Source of the DNA: JBAPUB01 sp049282455
Lineage (GTDB): Bacteria; Actinomycetota; Actinomycetes; JAHEKZ01
Reading direction: 5' to 3'
Assembly: GCA_049282455.1 (NCBI GenBank)
Contig: JBAPUB010000166.1
Span: forward strand, 1 to 8,725
Length of the DNA stretch: 8,725 bases
Below the pieces are notes generated by a model. The model was not told the DNA's origin. It did not search any database and worked only from the letters and a program-made list of their open reading frames with translations. Every line of letters starts with the position of its first letter. The stretch's first letter is position 1. Made by a program: the position numbers and the translations under genes. This document shows, piece by piece, positions 1-5,031 of the stretch.

Positions 1-360
1 GCCGTACGTGTAGCTGCCGAAAGGGACTCCGGTACGCGTGCCGACGACCTCCGCGGCAAGGCCGCCGAGCGCGGTGATCGCCACCAGGCCGAGTGCCCAG
101 GCGGCGCGACGGTAGACCAGCGCGTGCGTCAGCGACGCCGCGAAGAAGACCACGACGGTGATGACTGCAAGGCGCGCCTGGTCGCGGTCGTTGACCAGGG
201 GAAAGGCGATCTGGAGACCGACGACGCCTGCTGCGAGCAGCCAGACGACGCCCTGCGCCACAGCACCGGGTCGGCGAGCTGGCGCGGGCCCGGTGTAGGT
301 GCGCAGGCTCACGGAGGGCGAGTCTAGGCGGTCCACTCCTGCGTCTTCCGCGCGCGCCAC
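1..360 (-). CDS. CruF/DUF422-type carotenoid biosynthesis membrane protein (N-terminal part only)
   Basis: Translating the minus strand from a GTG at 360 gives an open frame that leaves the window at position 1 after 120 codons, so only the N-terminal portion is present. I see three hydrophobic segments (residues about 37-56, 64-83 and 86-106), then a Glu-Val-Val-Gly-Thr-Arg-Thr-Gly-x-Pro-Phe-Gly-x-Tyr-x-Tyr stretch at about 104-119. That E..G.RTG.PFG.Y.Y signature is typical of the CruF/DUF422 carotenoid family, integral membrane proteins that act on carotenoid end groups (CruF is a 1',2'-hydratase). The gene begins 9 bp after the stop of the CrtA-like gene, so an operon with translational coupling is likely. 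The start is uncertain: GTGs at 336 and 312 are also in frame, and a TAGACT hexamer lies 8 nt before the one at 312. The first 30 or so residues are not conserved-looking. The exact reaction is unknown. Confidence 0.75.
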   Translation of the reverse strand, partial: MARAEDAGVDRLDSPSVSLRTYTGPAPARRPGAVAQGVVWLLAAGVVGLQIAFPLVNDRDQARLAVITVVVFFAASLTHALVYRRAAWALGLVAITALGGLAAEVVGTRTGVPFGSYTYG

Positions 361-369
361 CTCGCCCGG

Positions 370-1071
370 TCAGGGGACGACAGGCTCTCCCGCGTAGGTG
401 CCGTTGATCCTTCGGACGGCGAAGCGTGCGAACAGCTCCTCGGCGTACCAGCCGACGCGGCGCGTCTGCTCGATCACGCGCCGATGGGCGCTGCTGCCGT
501 AGGCGAAAGCCGACAGGTCGGTGGCGCTGCCCCAGATGCTGAACGTCCCCTGCAGGCCGAGCGGTGCTTCTCCGATCCCCAGGGACAGCGCGAGTCCCGG
601 GCTTTCCCCCAGGGCCTCCACGACGGGCGGAACAGCCTTCCAGAACCTGCGCGCCAGGATCGGTCTGAGCCGCGCGCGCGTGAGCGCAGCGACTGGCCCC
701 TCAGGCTCAGGCGGCACCGCGCAGCTGAACGGCTCGCGTCCAGACCATCGTCCCGTGCTCGCGAGAGGCTGGAGCTCCACCCGAAGCTGCTCGCAGCTTC
801 GGCGCCTCCATCGCGCATTCAGTGCCGAGCTCTCGAAGTCGTGCATGGACTCCAGGTTGGACCAGGAGCTGAGCAGGGCCCAGTGACCGATGTCGGCGTC
901 CGTGGGCGTGAACGTGCGCCCGCTCCCTGTACCCAGCAGCTTGGCGAAACGCAGGCCAGGAACGGCTCTGACGAGGCGCCGGTCGGTAGCCATGGCCAGG
1001 ACCGCCCGGGGGACGTCGCGCATGGAGACCCCCCACACGTGAAGGGTCACCGGGGTCCAGGAATCCGCCAC
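370..1071 (-). CDS. CrtA-like (spheroidene monooxygenase family) carotenoid oxygenase
   Basis: This encodes a soluble protein of about 233 residues, close to the usual size of CrtA proteins, which insert a keto group into acyclic carotenoids. Recognisable blocks, numbered from the 1071 start, are RFAKLLGTGSGRTF at 41-54, a WALLSSW block near 64-70, the GIGEAPLGLQGTFSIW block at 165-180, and the C-terminal segment ending GWYAEELFARF at 207-217. All match the CrtA-like family. The frame is open upstream to a GTG at 1140, but that start would overlap the divergent acyltransferase gene and adds a tail without conserved features. The GTG at 1071 is preceded at exactly 6 nt by a TACGCT hexamer, which fits a leaderless transcript, so I prefer it. 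The CruF-like gene follows 9 bp downstream, consistent with a carotenoid tailoring operon. The true substrate in this organism is inferred, not visible. Confidence 0.78.
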   Translation of the reverse strand: MADSWTPVTLHVWGVSMRDVPRAVLAMATDRRLVRAVPGLRFAKLLGTGSGRTFTPTDADIGHWALLSSWSNLESMHDFESSALNARWRRRSCEQLRVELQPLASTGRWSGREPFSCAVPPEPEGPVAALTRARLRPILARRFWKAVPPVVEALGESPGLALSLGIGEAPLGLQGTFSIWGSATDLSAFAYGSSAHRRVIEQTRRVGWYAEELFARFAVRRINGTYAGEPVVP

Positions 1072-1077
1072 ACCCCG

Positions 1078-1083
1078 AGCGTA
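1078..1083 (-). promoter_or_regulatory. Predicted -10 hexamer of the CrtA-like gene
   Basis: On the minus strand the hexamer is TACGCT, followed by 6 nt (CGGGGT) and then the GTG at 1071. This spacing would put the transcription start on the start codon, as in the leaderless transcripts common in actinobacteria. No convincing -35 element is seen. Confidence 0.45.
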
Positions 1084-1089
1084 GGTGCG

Positions 1090-1095
1090 TACGCT
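1090..1095 (+). promoter_or_regulatory. Predicted -10 hexamer of the acyltransferase gene
   Basis: The hexamer TACGCT lies 7 nt before the GTG at 1103. It is the mirror image of the minus-strand hexamer at 1078-1083, and together they form an inverted repeat with a 6-bp spacer. No clear -35 is seen. Confidence 0.4.
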
Positions 1096-1102
1096 CCCTG
1101 AC

Positions 1103-2509
1103 GTGTCGACACCGTCGGCCGCGGACCTCGCTGCGGCCACCCCAGCGTCGCGCGACCGCTACGTCGACTTCCTGCGAGTGGCGGCGCTGGCCTCGGTCAT
1201 GCTCGGTCACTACCTCATGGCCGGCGTCCTGCGTGGACCCGGCGGTCAGGTCGTCGTCACCAACAGCCTTGTCGAGGTTCCTCCCGCCAGGCTGTTGACC
1301 TGGGTCTTCCAGGTCATGCCCGTGTTCTTCGTGGTCGGGGGGTTCTCCCATGCGACCGCCATCCCGTCGCTGCGACGTCGGGGAGGCACCTACGCGGACT
1401 TCGCGCTCAGTCGCTGTCGCCGGCTGCTCGAGCCCACGCTCGCGTTCGTCACCTTCGGGGTCCTGGCCGCAGTCCTGGTCGAGATCTCTGGGCCACCGAA
1501 CGAGTGGGTGGAGTTCGCACTTCGGCTGATCGGGCAGCCCTTGTGGTTCGTGGGCATCTACCTGTTCGTTGTCGCGATGGCGCCGTGGATGCTGCGGCTG
1601 CACGTGCGATTCGGCGTGAAGGTCATCGCCGCGCTTCTCACGATCGTCGTGGTGGTCGATGTCCTGCGTCTGGGTTTCGACGTTCCCCTGGTCGGCTACC
1701 TGAACTTCTTGCTCGTCTGGTTGGCGATCCACCAGTTCGGGTTCTTCTACGCAGACGGGCGGCTGCTCGACCGGCGGGTGGGCTGGTCGATGGCCGTGGC
1801 GGGGTACACGACTGCGGTCGTGCTCGTTGCACTGCTGCCCTACCCGCTGTCGATGGTGAGTCTCACCGGTGAACGAGTGTCGAACCTCGCCCCACCGTCG
1901 GTCGCACTCGTCGCGATGGCGGCGGGACAGATCGGTGTCCTCGTCCTGATCCGGGACCCGGTCAGTCGATGGCTGACGCGAGCGCGCGTGTGGACCGTCG
2001 TCGTCGCTGCGAACGGCGTGGTGATGACGACGTTCCTGTGGCATCTGACGGCGATCGTGGTGGTCAACGCGGTCATCGTGCAGACAGGACTCCCGACACC
2101 GCAGATCGGGACGATCGCCTGGTGGTTCGGCCGTTTGCTGATCCTGCCGTTCGTCATCGCGGTTCTTGCCGGTCTGGTGGCTGTGTTCCGCAGGTTCGAG
2201 GCCCCTCATGCGACCGTCGTCCCGCCTGAGGGCGAGCGCCGACGTCACCGCGACGGACTCGGGGCTGCGGGGATCGTGCTGGCGATCATCGGCATACTCG
2301 GCTTCTCGATGACCGGGTTCACCGGGATCACGACGTTCGAGACCCAGACGCTGGTCGTCGTTCCGGTCACGCCGTTCCTCAACCTGGTCCTGCTGCTGCT
2401 CGGCTGGTGGATCGTCCAGTTCGCCGCGTCGCCGAGGCGGCCGTCTGCTCGATCAGCTGGACCGTCTGCTCGGGCTGGTCCCACATCGGGACGTGACCAC
2501 AGTCGCTGA
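1103..2509 (+). CDS. Acyltransferase 3 family integral membrane protein
   Basis: A polytopic membrane protein of 468 residues (474 if begun at the in-frame GTG at 1085). After a short cytoplasmic N-terminus it reads DRYVDFLRVAALASVMLGHY, the family's first membrane helix with its conserved Arg (about residue 25) and His (about 36). A QVMPVFFVVGGFS block near 70-82 and an Arg-Arg-Leu-Leu-Glu-Pro block near 106-111 match the second helix and following loop of Acyl_transf_3 (OafA/YrhL-like) proteins. About ten hydrophobic segments follow. Such proteins move acyl groups from a cytoplasmic donor onto sugars, lipids or peptides at the membrane; the acceptor here is unknown. A link to the divergent carotenoid operon, such as acylating a carotenoid glycoside, is only a guess. 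The last 27 or so residues, after the final hydrophobic segment, are Ser/Arg/Pro-rich and lie antisense to the conserved end of the hydrolase gene. I chose 1103 because of the TACGCT hexamer before it. Confidence 0.85.
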   Translation: MSTPSAADLAAATPASRDRYVDFLRVAALASVMLGHYLMAGVLRGPGGQVVVTNSLVEVPPARLLTWVFQVMPVFFVVGGFSHATAIPSLRRRGGTYADFALSRCRRLLEPTLAFVTFGVLAAVLVEISGPPNEWVEFALRLIGQPLWFVGIYLFVVAMAPWMLRLHVRFGVKVIAALLTIVVVVDVLRLGFDVPLVGYLNFLLVWLAIHQFGFFYADGRLLDRRVGWSMAVAGYTTAVVLVALLPYPLSMVSLTGERVSNLAPPSVALVAMAAGQIGVLVLIRDPVSRWLTRARVWTVVVAANGVVMTTFLWHLTAIVVVNAVIVQTGLPTPQIGTIAWWFGRLLILPFVIAVLAGLVAVFRRFEAPHATVVPPEGERRRHRDGLGAAGIVLAIIGILGFSMTGFTGITTFETQTLVVVPVTPFLNLVLLLLGWWIVQFAASPRRPSARSAGPSARAGPTSGRDHSR

Positions 2510-3218
2510 GCCGCACCCAGCGGGCATGCTCGGGGGCGAGTCGTCGTTGCTGGCACTGGGGGTCGGGGAGGATGTGGTCCTGGTCCCCCCACACGATCGT
2601 CACCGGGACGTCGGCAGGAATCGTGTCGGGCTCGAGGTGACGGCGATGGGTGCCGGCCAGGGCAGCCGCCCACCCACGGGCTGACGCGTGGGCGCGCACC
2701 GCGTCGATCGCGGTCTGGGCGTCCAGCGCGTCGCCATGCGCCGATGCCGACCAGAAACCCAGGGTGCGCAACGCCTTCGGGCGCAGCAGCGTAGGCGCCA
2801 ACGGGGCAGCCAGCTTGGCGGCCCAACGGTTCACGTGTGCGATGACCGGCACCACATTGGTGTCCCACATGCCCGCCGGAGCCAGTGCGGTGACACTACT
2901 GGCGCGACCGACAGCGGCGAGCTCGAGGGCAATCCAGCCGCCCAGGGAGTTGCCGGCGACGTGCACCTGGTCCAGTGACATCTCGTCGAGCACGTGCGCG
3001 ACGACCCTGGCGATCCCGGCCGGAGTGGCATCGGCTCCCGGGGCGAACGGTGGTGAGTCTCCGTGTCCGGGCAGGTCGACCGCGATGACGTCGAACGTCG
3101 CGGCCAGTGCGGGCAGCACGGGCTGCCAGACATTCCGGCTGCTCCCGAGCCCGTGGACCAGCAGCAGGGGCTCAGCGTCGCCGCCGGCTCCGCGTGAGCG
3201 TTCGTACGCCAAGACCAT
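2379..3218 (-). CDS. Alpha/beta-fold hydrolase
   Basis: A 279-residue soluble hydrolase starting with ATG at 3218. The HGLGSS oxyanion block lies at 22-27, DLPGHGDS at 48-55, and the nucleophile elbow GNSLGG at 89-94 with Ser91. The acid is in WGDQD, Asp214, and the catalytic His is in CGHVP, His242. The triad is therefore complete. The order and spacing match esterase, lipase and C-C hydrolase members of the family; the substrate cannot be read from the sequence. The C-terminal 20 or so residues, after the family core ends near LIEQTA, are low-complexity. They are antisense to the last membrane helix of the acyltransferase, because the two genes overlap tail-to-tail by 131 bp; the codon for His242 (2493-2495) lies in the overlap. 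The gene is divergent from the AraC-type regulator, with 88 bp between the starts, so that regulator might control it. Confidence 0.9.
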   Translation of the reverse strand: MVLAYERSRGAGGDAEPLLLVHGLGSSRNVWQPVLPALAATFDVIAVDLPGHGDSPPFAPGADATPAGIARVVAHVLDEMSLDQVHVAGNSLGGWIALELAAVGRASSVTALAPAGMWDTNVVPVIAHVNRWAAKLAAPLAPTLLRPKALRTLGFWSASAHGDALDAQTAIDAVRAHASARGWAAALAGTHRRHLEPDTIPADVPVTIVWGDQDHILPDPQCQQRRLAPEHARWVRLSDCGHVPMWDQPEQTVQLIEQTAASATRRTGRSTSRAAAGPG

Positions 3219-3224
3219 GCGTCC

Positions 3225-3230
3225 ATTGTC
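3225..3230 (-). promoter_or_regulatory. Predicted -10 hexamer of the hydrolase gene
   Basis: The minus strand reads GACAAT, then 6 nt, then the ATG at 3218. The A at position 2 and T at position 6 fit an actinobacterial -10, and the spacing fits a leaderless transcript. No Shine-Dalgarno sequence is apparent before this ATG. Confidence 0.35.
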
Positions 3231-3294
3231 TCTCGCCGGAATCGCACCGGGGGTGCGGAACGACCGATGGGGCCCTTCAACGTCAACGGCCCTC

Positions 3295-3300
3295 TACCCT
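3295..3300 (+). promoter_or_regulatory. Predicted -10 hexamer of the AraC-type regulator gene
   Basis: TACCCT is followed by 6 nt and then the GTG at 3307, the leaderless geometry. It helps choose this GTG as the start, since the reading frame is open far upstream, antisense to the hydrolase. No clear -35 at normal spacing is seen. Confidence 0.45.
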
Positions 3301-3306
3301 GGTCAG

Positions 3307-3741
3307 GTGCCGTCGACCCGAGCAGCGGTGCCCGCGGTCCGCCACCTGGTGCGGGCGCGTGACCTCGCCGATGCCTGCTACACCGAGCCGCTCACGGTGG
3401 ACGACCTGGCGGCAGCGGCGTGCATGTCGCGGGCGCACTTCAGCCGTGAGTTCCGTCGCACCTTCGGTGAGACGCCGTACTCCTACCTGCTCACGCGTCG
3501 GCTCGAGCGGGCCGCGACGCTGCTGCGCGGGACCGACTACTCCGTCGCCGACATCTGCGTGCGAGTGGGTCTCACGAGCGTCGGGTCCTTCACCTCGAGC
3601 TTCAGCCGCGCCTACGGCATGACGCCCACGCAGTACCGTGCCTCGTTCCCTTCGGCGGCGACCCTCGCGATGATCCCGTTGTGCGTGCTGAAGGCCTACG
3701 GTCGCCCGGTGATCAGCACGATCGGAGAAGACGCCGAGTGA
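3307..3741 (+). CDS. AraC-family transcriptional regulator (DNA-binding domain only)
   Basis: A 144-residue protein that is almost entirely the double helix-turn-helix domain of the AraC/XylS family. The first HTH spans about residues 29-51 (LTVDDLAAAACMSRAHFSRE and onward). The linker helix contains YLLTRRLERA at 60-69, and the second HTH spans about 79-104 and ends in the family signature YGMTPTQYR at 103-111. No N-terminal sensing or dimerisation domain is present; ordinary AraC proteins are about twice as long. The frame is open back to 2650, but that part is antisense to the hydrolase gene, so I start at the GTG at 3307. The VOC-family gene follows 51 bp downstream on the same strand. 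Short AraC proteins paired with a VOC gene recur in actinobacteria, so the VOC gene is the likeliest target, with the divergent hydrolase as an alternative. Confidence 0.87.
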   Translation: MPSTRAAVPAVRHLVRARDLADACYTEPLTVDDLAAAACMSRAHFSREFRRTFGETPYSYLLTRRLERAATLLRGTDYSVADICVRVGLTSVGSFTSSFSRAYGMTPTQYRASFPSAATLAMIPLCVLKAYGRPVISTIGEDAE

Positions 3742-3782
3742 GCGGCCTGCGTAGGGTCGACGCGTCGTCGATCGAGACCACT

Positions 3783-3788
3783 GGAGGA
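3783..3788 (+). promoter_or_regulatory. Ribosome binding site of the VOC gene
   Basis: GGAGGA lies a few nt before the ATG at 3793 and fixes that start. This gene has a strong Shine-Dalgarno sequence, unlike its leaderless-looking neighbours, which fits translation from an internal position of an AraC-VOC transcript. Confidence 0.7.
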
Positions 3789-3792
3789 CACC

Positions 3793-4215
3793 ATGATCCG
3801 GATCAGCACCGCCCAGCTCTGGGTGCACGACCAGGATGAGGCGCTCGCCTTCTGGACCGACAAGGTCGGTTTCGAGGTGCGAGAGGACGTCACGGTGCCG
3901 GAGATGGGCAACTTCCGGTGGGTGTCAGTGGGTGCTCCCGACCAGGACGAGATCGCCATCGTCCTCATGGCCATCCCGGGGCCGCCGGTGATGGACGAAG
4001 CAACCCGCGCCCAGGTCGCGGACCTCACGGCCAAGGGTTTCGCGAGCACCCTCTTCCTCACGACCGACGACGCGATGAAGGCCTACGAGGAGCTGTCCGG
4101 CCGTGGCGTCGAGTTCACCGAGAAGCCAACGGTGCAGCCCTACGGCATCGACTGCGGTTTCCGTGACCCGTCGGGCAACAGCATCCGGCTTGCGCAGCGA
4201 ACCCCGATGAGCTGA
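3793..4215 (+). CDS. VOC-family protein (glyoxalase/bleomycin-resistance/dioxygenase fold)
   Basis: A 140-residue protein with two beta-alpha-beta-beta-beta modules. The first begins at residues 3-30 (ISTAQLWVHDQDEALAFWTD, then KVGFEV). The second spans about 85-135, with LFLTTDDAMKAYEELSGRGV followed by the closing FRDPSGNSIRL strand. This is the usual layout of small VOC proteins, which act as dimers in metal-dependent catalysis or in binding toxic compounds. The last strand, where metal-dependent members usually have Glu (DPDGN..EL), reads Gly-Asn-Ser-Ile-Arg-Leu, so that metal ligand appears to be missing. A binding or resistance role, or an atypical active site, is therefore possible. 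The gene lies 51 bp after the AraC-type regulator and is probably co-transcribed with or controlled by it. The substrate is unknown. It converges on the ybaK-like gene across a short tandem-repeat array. Confidence 0.88.
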   Translation: MIRISTAQLWVHDQDEALAFWTDKVGFEVREDVTVPEMGNFRWVSVGAPDQDEIAIVLMAIPGPPVMDEATRAQVADLTAKGFASTLFLTTDDAMKAYEELSGRGVEFTEKPTVQPYGIDCGFRDPSGNSIRLAQRTPMS

Positions 4216-4220
4216 GTCCG

Positions 4221-4280
4221 ACTAGCACCGACTAGCACCGACTAGCACCGACTAGCACCGACTAGCACTGACTAGCACCG
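4221..4280 (+). repeat. Six tandem copies of a 10-bp unit (ACTAGCACCG)
   Basis: Six head-to-tail copies fill the 65-bp gap between the stop of the VOC gene and the stop of the ybaK-like gene. Five are identical and the fifth (4261-4270) has one C-to-T change. Each unit holds the tetramer CTAG, and TAG appears on both strands. Because 10 is not a multiple of 3, stop codons appear in all six frames. The period is close to one turn of the DNA helix. No hairpin terminator is obvious. Confidence 0.95.
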
Positions 4281-4766
4281 TCAGGTCGGCCCGGCAGCGA
4301 CCTGGGCGGGTGAGCCACCGGTGATGCGCACCAGCTCGGCGTAGCTGGTGGGGAACACCGTGTAGGGGTGTCCGGCGGCGGCCCAGACGACCGGGTACCG
4401 CTCGAGGGTGACGTCGACGATGGTGCGGATCGCGGTCGGGTGTCCGACCGGGGCGACACCGCCGATCGGCATCCCGGTGTGCTCGCGGACGAACGGCGCC
4501 GAGGCCTTGCGGACCTGTTGTGCGCCGACGTGCTCGGTCAGCTGGTGGACGTCGACCCGGTGACCGCCGCTGGCCAGCACCAGGAGCGGGTCGCCGTCGG
4601 CGTCGAACACCAGACTGTTCGCGATCGCGTCGACCTCGCAGCCGAGCTGCGCCGCTGCGGCGGCCGCTGTGGGAGCCGCCTCGGGCAGGGCCACGACCTG
4701 TCCGGAGACCCCGAGCGTGCGCAGCAGCTGGGTCAGCCGTTGCACGGTCGGGTGGTCCAAGGGCAT
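4281..4766 (-). CDS. YbaK/EbsC-family aminoacyl-tRNA deacylase homologue
   Basis: A 161-residue protein of the YbaK / prolyl-tRNA synthetase editing-domain family. These small trans-acting domains hydrolyse mischarged tRNAs such as Cys-tRNA(Pro). Visible blocks are IANSLVF at 48-54, a VLASGGHRVD block near 63-72, the GMPIGGVAPVGH glycine/proline motif near 98-109, and a WAAAGHPYTVF block near 128-138. Length and block order match the family. The position usually held by the catalytic Lys (KSLVF or KTLV in characterised members) is Asn50 here. This variant seems common in actinobacterial homologues, so the substrate or chemistry may differ from E. coli YbaK. The ATG at 4766 is preceded at 6 nt by TAGGGT, suggesting a leaderless transcript. 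The gene is divergent from the SOS operon and convergent with the VOC gene; neither neighbour suggests a shared pathway. Confidence 0.88.
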   Translation of the reverse strand: MPLDHPTVQRLTQLLRTLGVSGQVVALPEAAPTAAAAAAQLGCEVDAIANSLVFDADGDPLLVLASGGHRVDVHQLTEHVGAQQVRKASAPFVREHTGMPIGGVAPVGHPTAIRTIVDVTLERYPVVWAAAGHPYTVFPTSYAELVRITGGSPAQVAAGPT

Positions 4767-4772
4767 GGCCGG

Positions 4773-4778
4773 ACCCTA
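4773..4778 (-). promoter_or_regulatory. Predicted -10 hexamer of the ybaK-like gene
   Basis: The minus strand reads TAGGGT, then CCGGCC, then the ATG at 4766, the same 6-nt spacing seen at three other starts in the window. No good -35 is seen. Confidence 0.42.
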
Positions 4779-4782
4779 CCCA

Positions 4783-4809
4783 GCGCCGGTGCGCGGGCGC
4801 CGGTGCGCG
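4783..4809 (+). repeat. 13-bp direct repeat upstream of the ybaK-like gene
   Basis: GCGCCGGTGCGCG occurs at 4783-4795 and 4797-4809, with one base between the copies. A G/T-rich stretch continues to about 4835. It lies between the ybaK-like start and the SOS promoter. No function can be assigned, and it may be a simple duplication. Confidence 0.7.
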
Positions 4810-4857
4810 TTGGTGTGCGTTGTGCGCGTCGGTGCAGAACCGGTGTCGGCCAGGGGC

Positions 4858-4886
4858 TTGACGAACGGTCTATTCGAACATATGTT
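4858..4886 (+). promoter_or_regulatory. Promoter of the SOS mutagenesis operon
   Basis: TTGACG at 4858-4863 and TATGTT at 4881-4886 are separated by 17 bp, a near-ideal housekeeping-sigma promoter. The predicted transcription start is about 4893. The LexA palindrome covers the -10 element, so bound LexA would exclude RNA polymerase. It is the best -35/-10 pair I found in the window. Confidence 0.75.
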
Positions 4887-4889
4887 CGA
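4874..4889. promoter_or_regulatory. LexA-binding site (SOS box)
   Basis: TCGAACATATGTTCGA is a perfect 16-bp palindrome and matches the Gram-positive/actinobacterial SOS box (TCGAAC-N4-GTTCGA). It overlaps the -10 of the promoter leading into DUF6504, HEPN and dnaE2. A damage-induced error-prone polymerase downstream is the expected kind of target. Confidence 0.92.
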
Positions 4890-4894
4890 GTCCT

Positions 4895-4926
4895 CCCCGA
4901 GGTGGAGCTCGCGGCCCACCTCGGGG
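4895..4926 (+). promoter_or_regulatory. Leader hairpin 1 of the SOS operon
   Basis: An exact 11-bp inverted repeat, CCCCGAGGTGG at 4895-4905 and its complement at 4916-4926, encloses a 10-nt loop. It would begin about 2 nt from the predicted 5' end of the mRNA. No T-run follows, so it is not an intrinsic terminator. A shorter alternative pairing, 4913-4917 with 4924-4928, competes with it. Confidence 0.65.
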
Positions 4927-4930
4927 CCCA

Positions 4931-4972
4931 CCGAACGGCGGGGTGGCCTCGACCCCCGCCCCGTCCGTTCGG
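4931..4972 (+). promoter_or_regulatory. Leader hairpin 2 of the SOS operon
   Basis: CCGAACGG (4931-4938) pairs with CCGTTCGG (4965-4972). CGGGG (4939-4943) pairs with CCCCG (4959-4963) after a single bulged T at 4964. The stem has 13 pairs and a 15-nt loop. It follows hairpin 1 after 4 nt and ends about 60 nt before the DUF6504 start codon. Confidence 0.65.
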
Positions 4973-5017
4973 GGGACTCCCGCAGCACCAGACCTCAGGT
5001 CCGGATTGTTCGACCCG

Positions 5018-5025
5018 AAAAGGAG
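5018..5025 (+). promoter_or_regulatory. Ribosome binding site of the DUF6504 gene
   Basis: AAAAGGAG lies 6 nt before the ATG at 5032 and decides that start over an in-frame ATG at 4882, which sits inside the promoter. A weak hairpin (TTCG at 5009-5012 with CGAA at 5016-5019) touches its left edge. Confidence 0.8.
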
Positions 5026-5031
5026 TGCCTC

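Noticed and set aside
124..327. Plus-strand 67-codon frame at the left edge
   Set aside because: The opposite strand encodes hydrophobic segments and the CruF/DUF422 signature. The plus frame is Asp/Arg-rich with no domain.
707..2248. Long minus-strand open frame of 513 codons opposite the acyltransferase
   Set aside because: Its product is dominated by Asp, Arg, His and Gln with no recognisable domain, as expected from the antisense of a G+C-rich membrane protein gene. It also crosses the CrtA-like gene.
2650..3306. N-terminal extension of the AraC-type protein by 219 residues
   Set aside because: The extension lies antisense to the conserved core of the hydrolase and shows no domain. The GTG at 3307 with its TACCCT hexamer is a better start.
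3758..3767. 10-bp palindrome CGACGCGTCG between the AraC-type and VOC genes
   Set aside because: It is short and easily expected by chance in G+C-rich DNA, with no flanking T-run or repeat to suggest a terminator or operator.
4221..4280. CRISPR array or attachment site
   Set aside because: The units are contiguous 10-mers with no spacers, and there is no cas gene or integrase nearby.
4862..4876. A second LexA box to the left of the main one
   Set aside because: CGAAC at 4862-4866 is a half-site only. The would-be right half is shifted by one base and mismatched.
4895..4972. Leader hairpins as an intrinsic terminator or attenuator
   Set aside because: Neither stem is followed by a T-run, and I found no convincing leader peptide between the predicted start and DUF6504.
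4882..5031. N-terminal extension of DUF6504 from the in-frame ATG at 4882
   Set aside because: That ATG lies within the -10 and LexA box, upstream of the predicted transcription start. The ATG at 5032 has a strong Shine-Dalgarno sequence.
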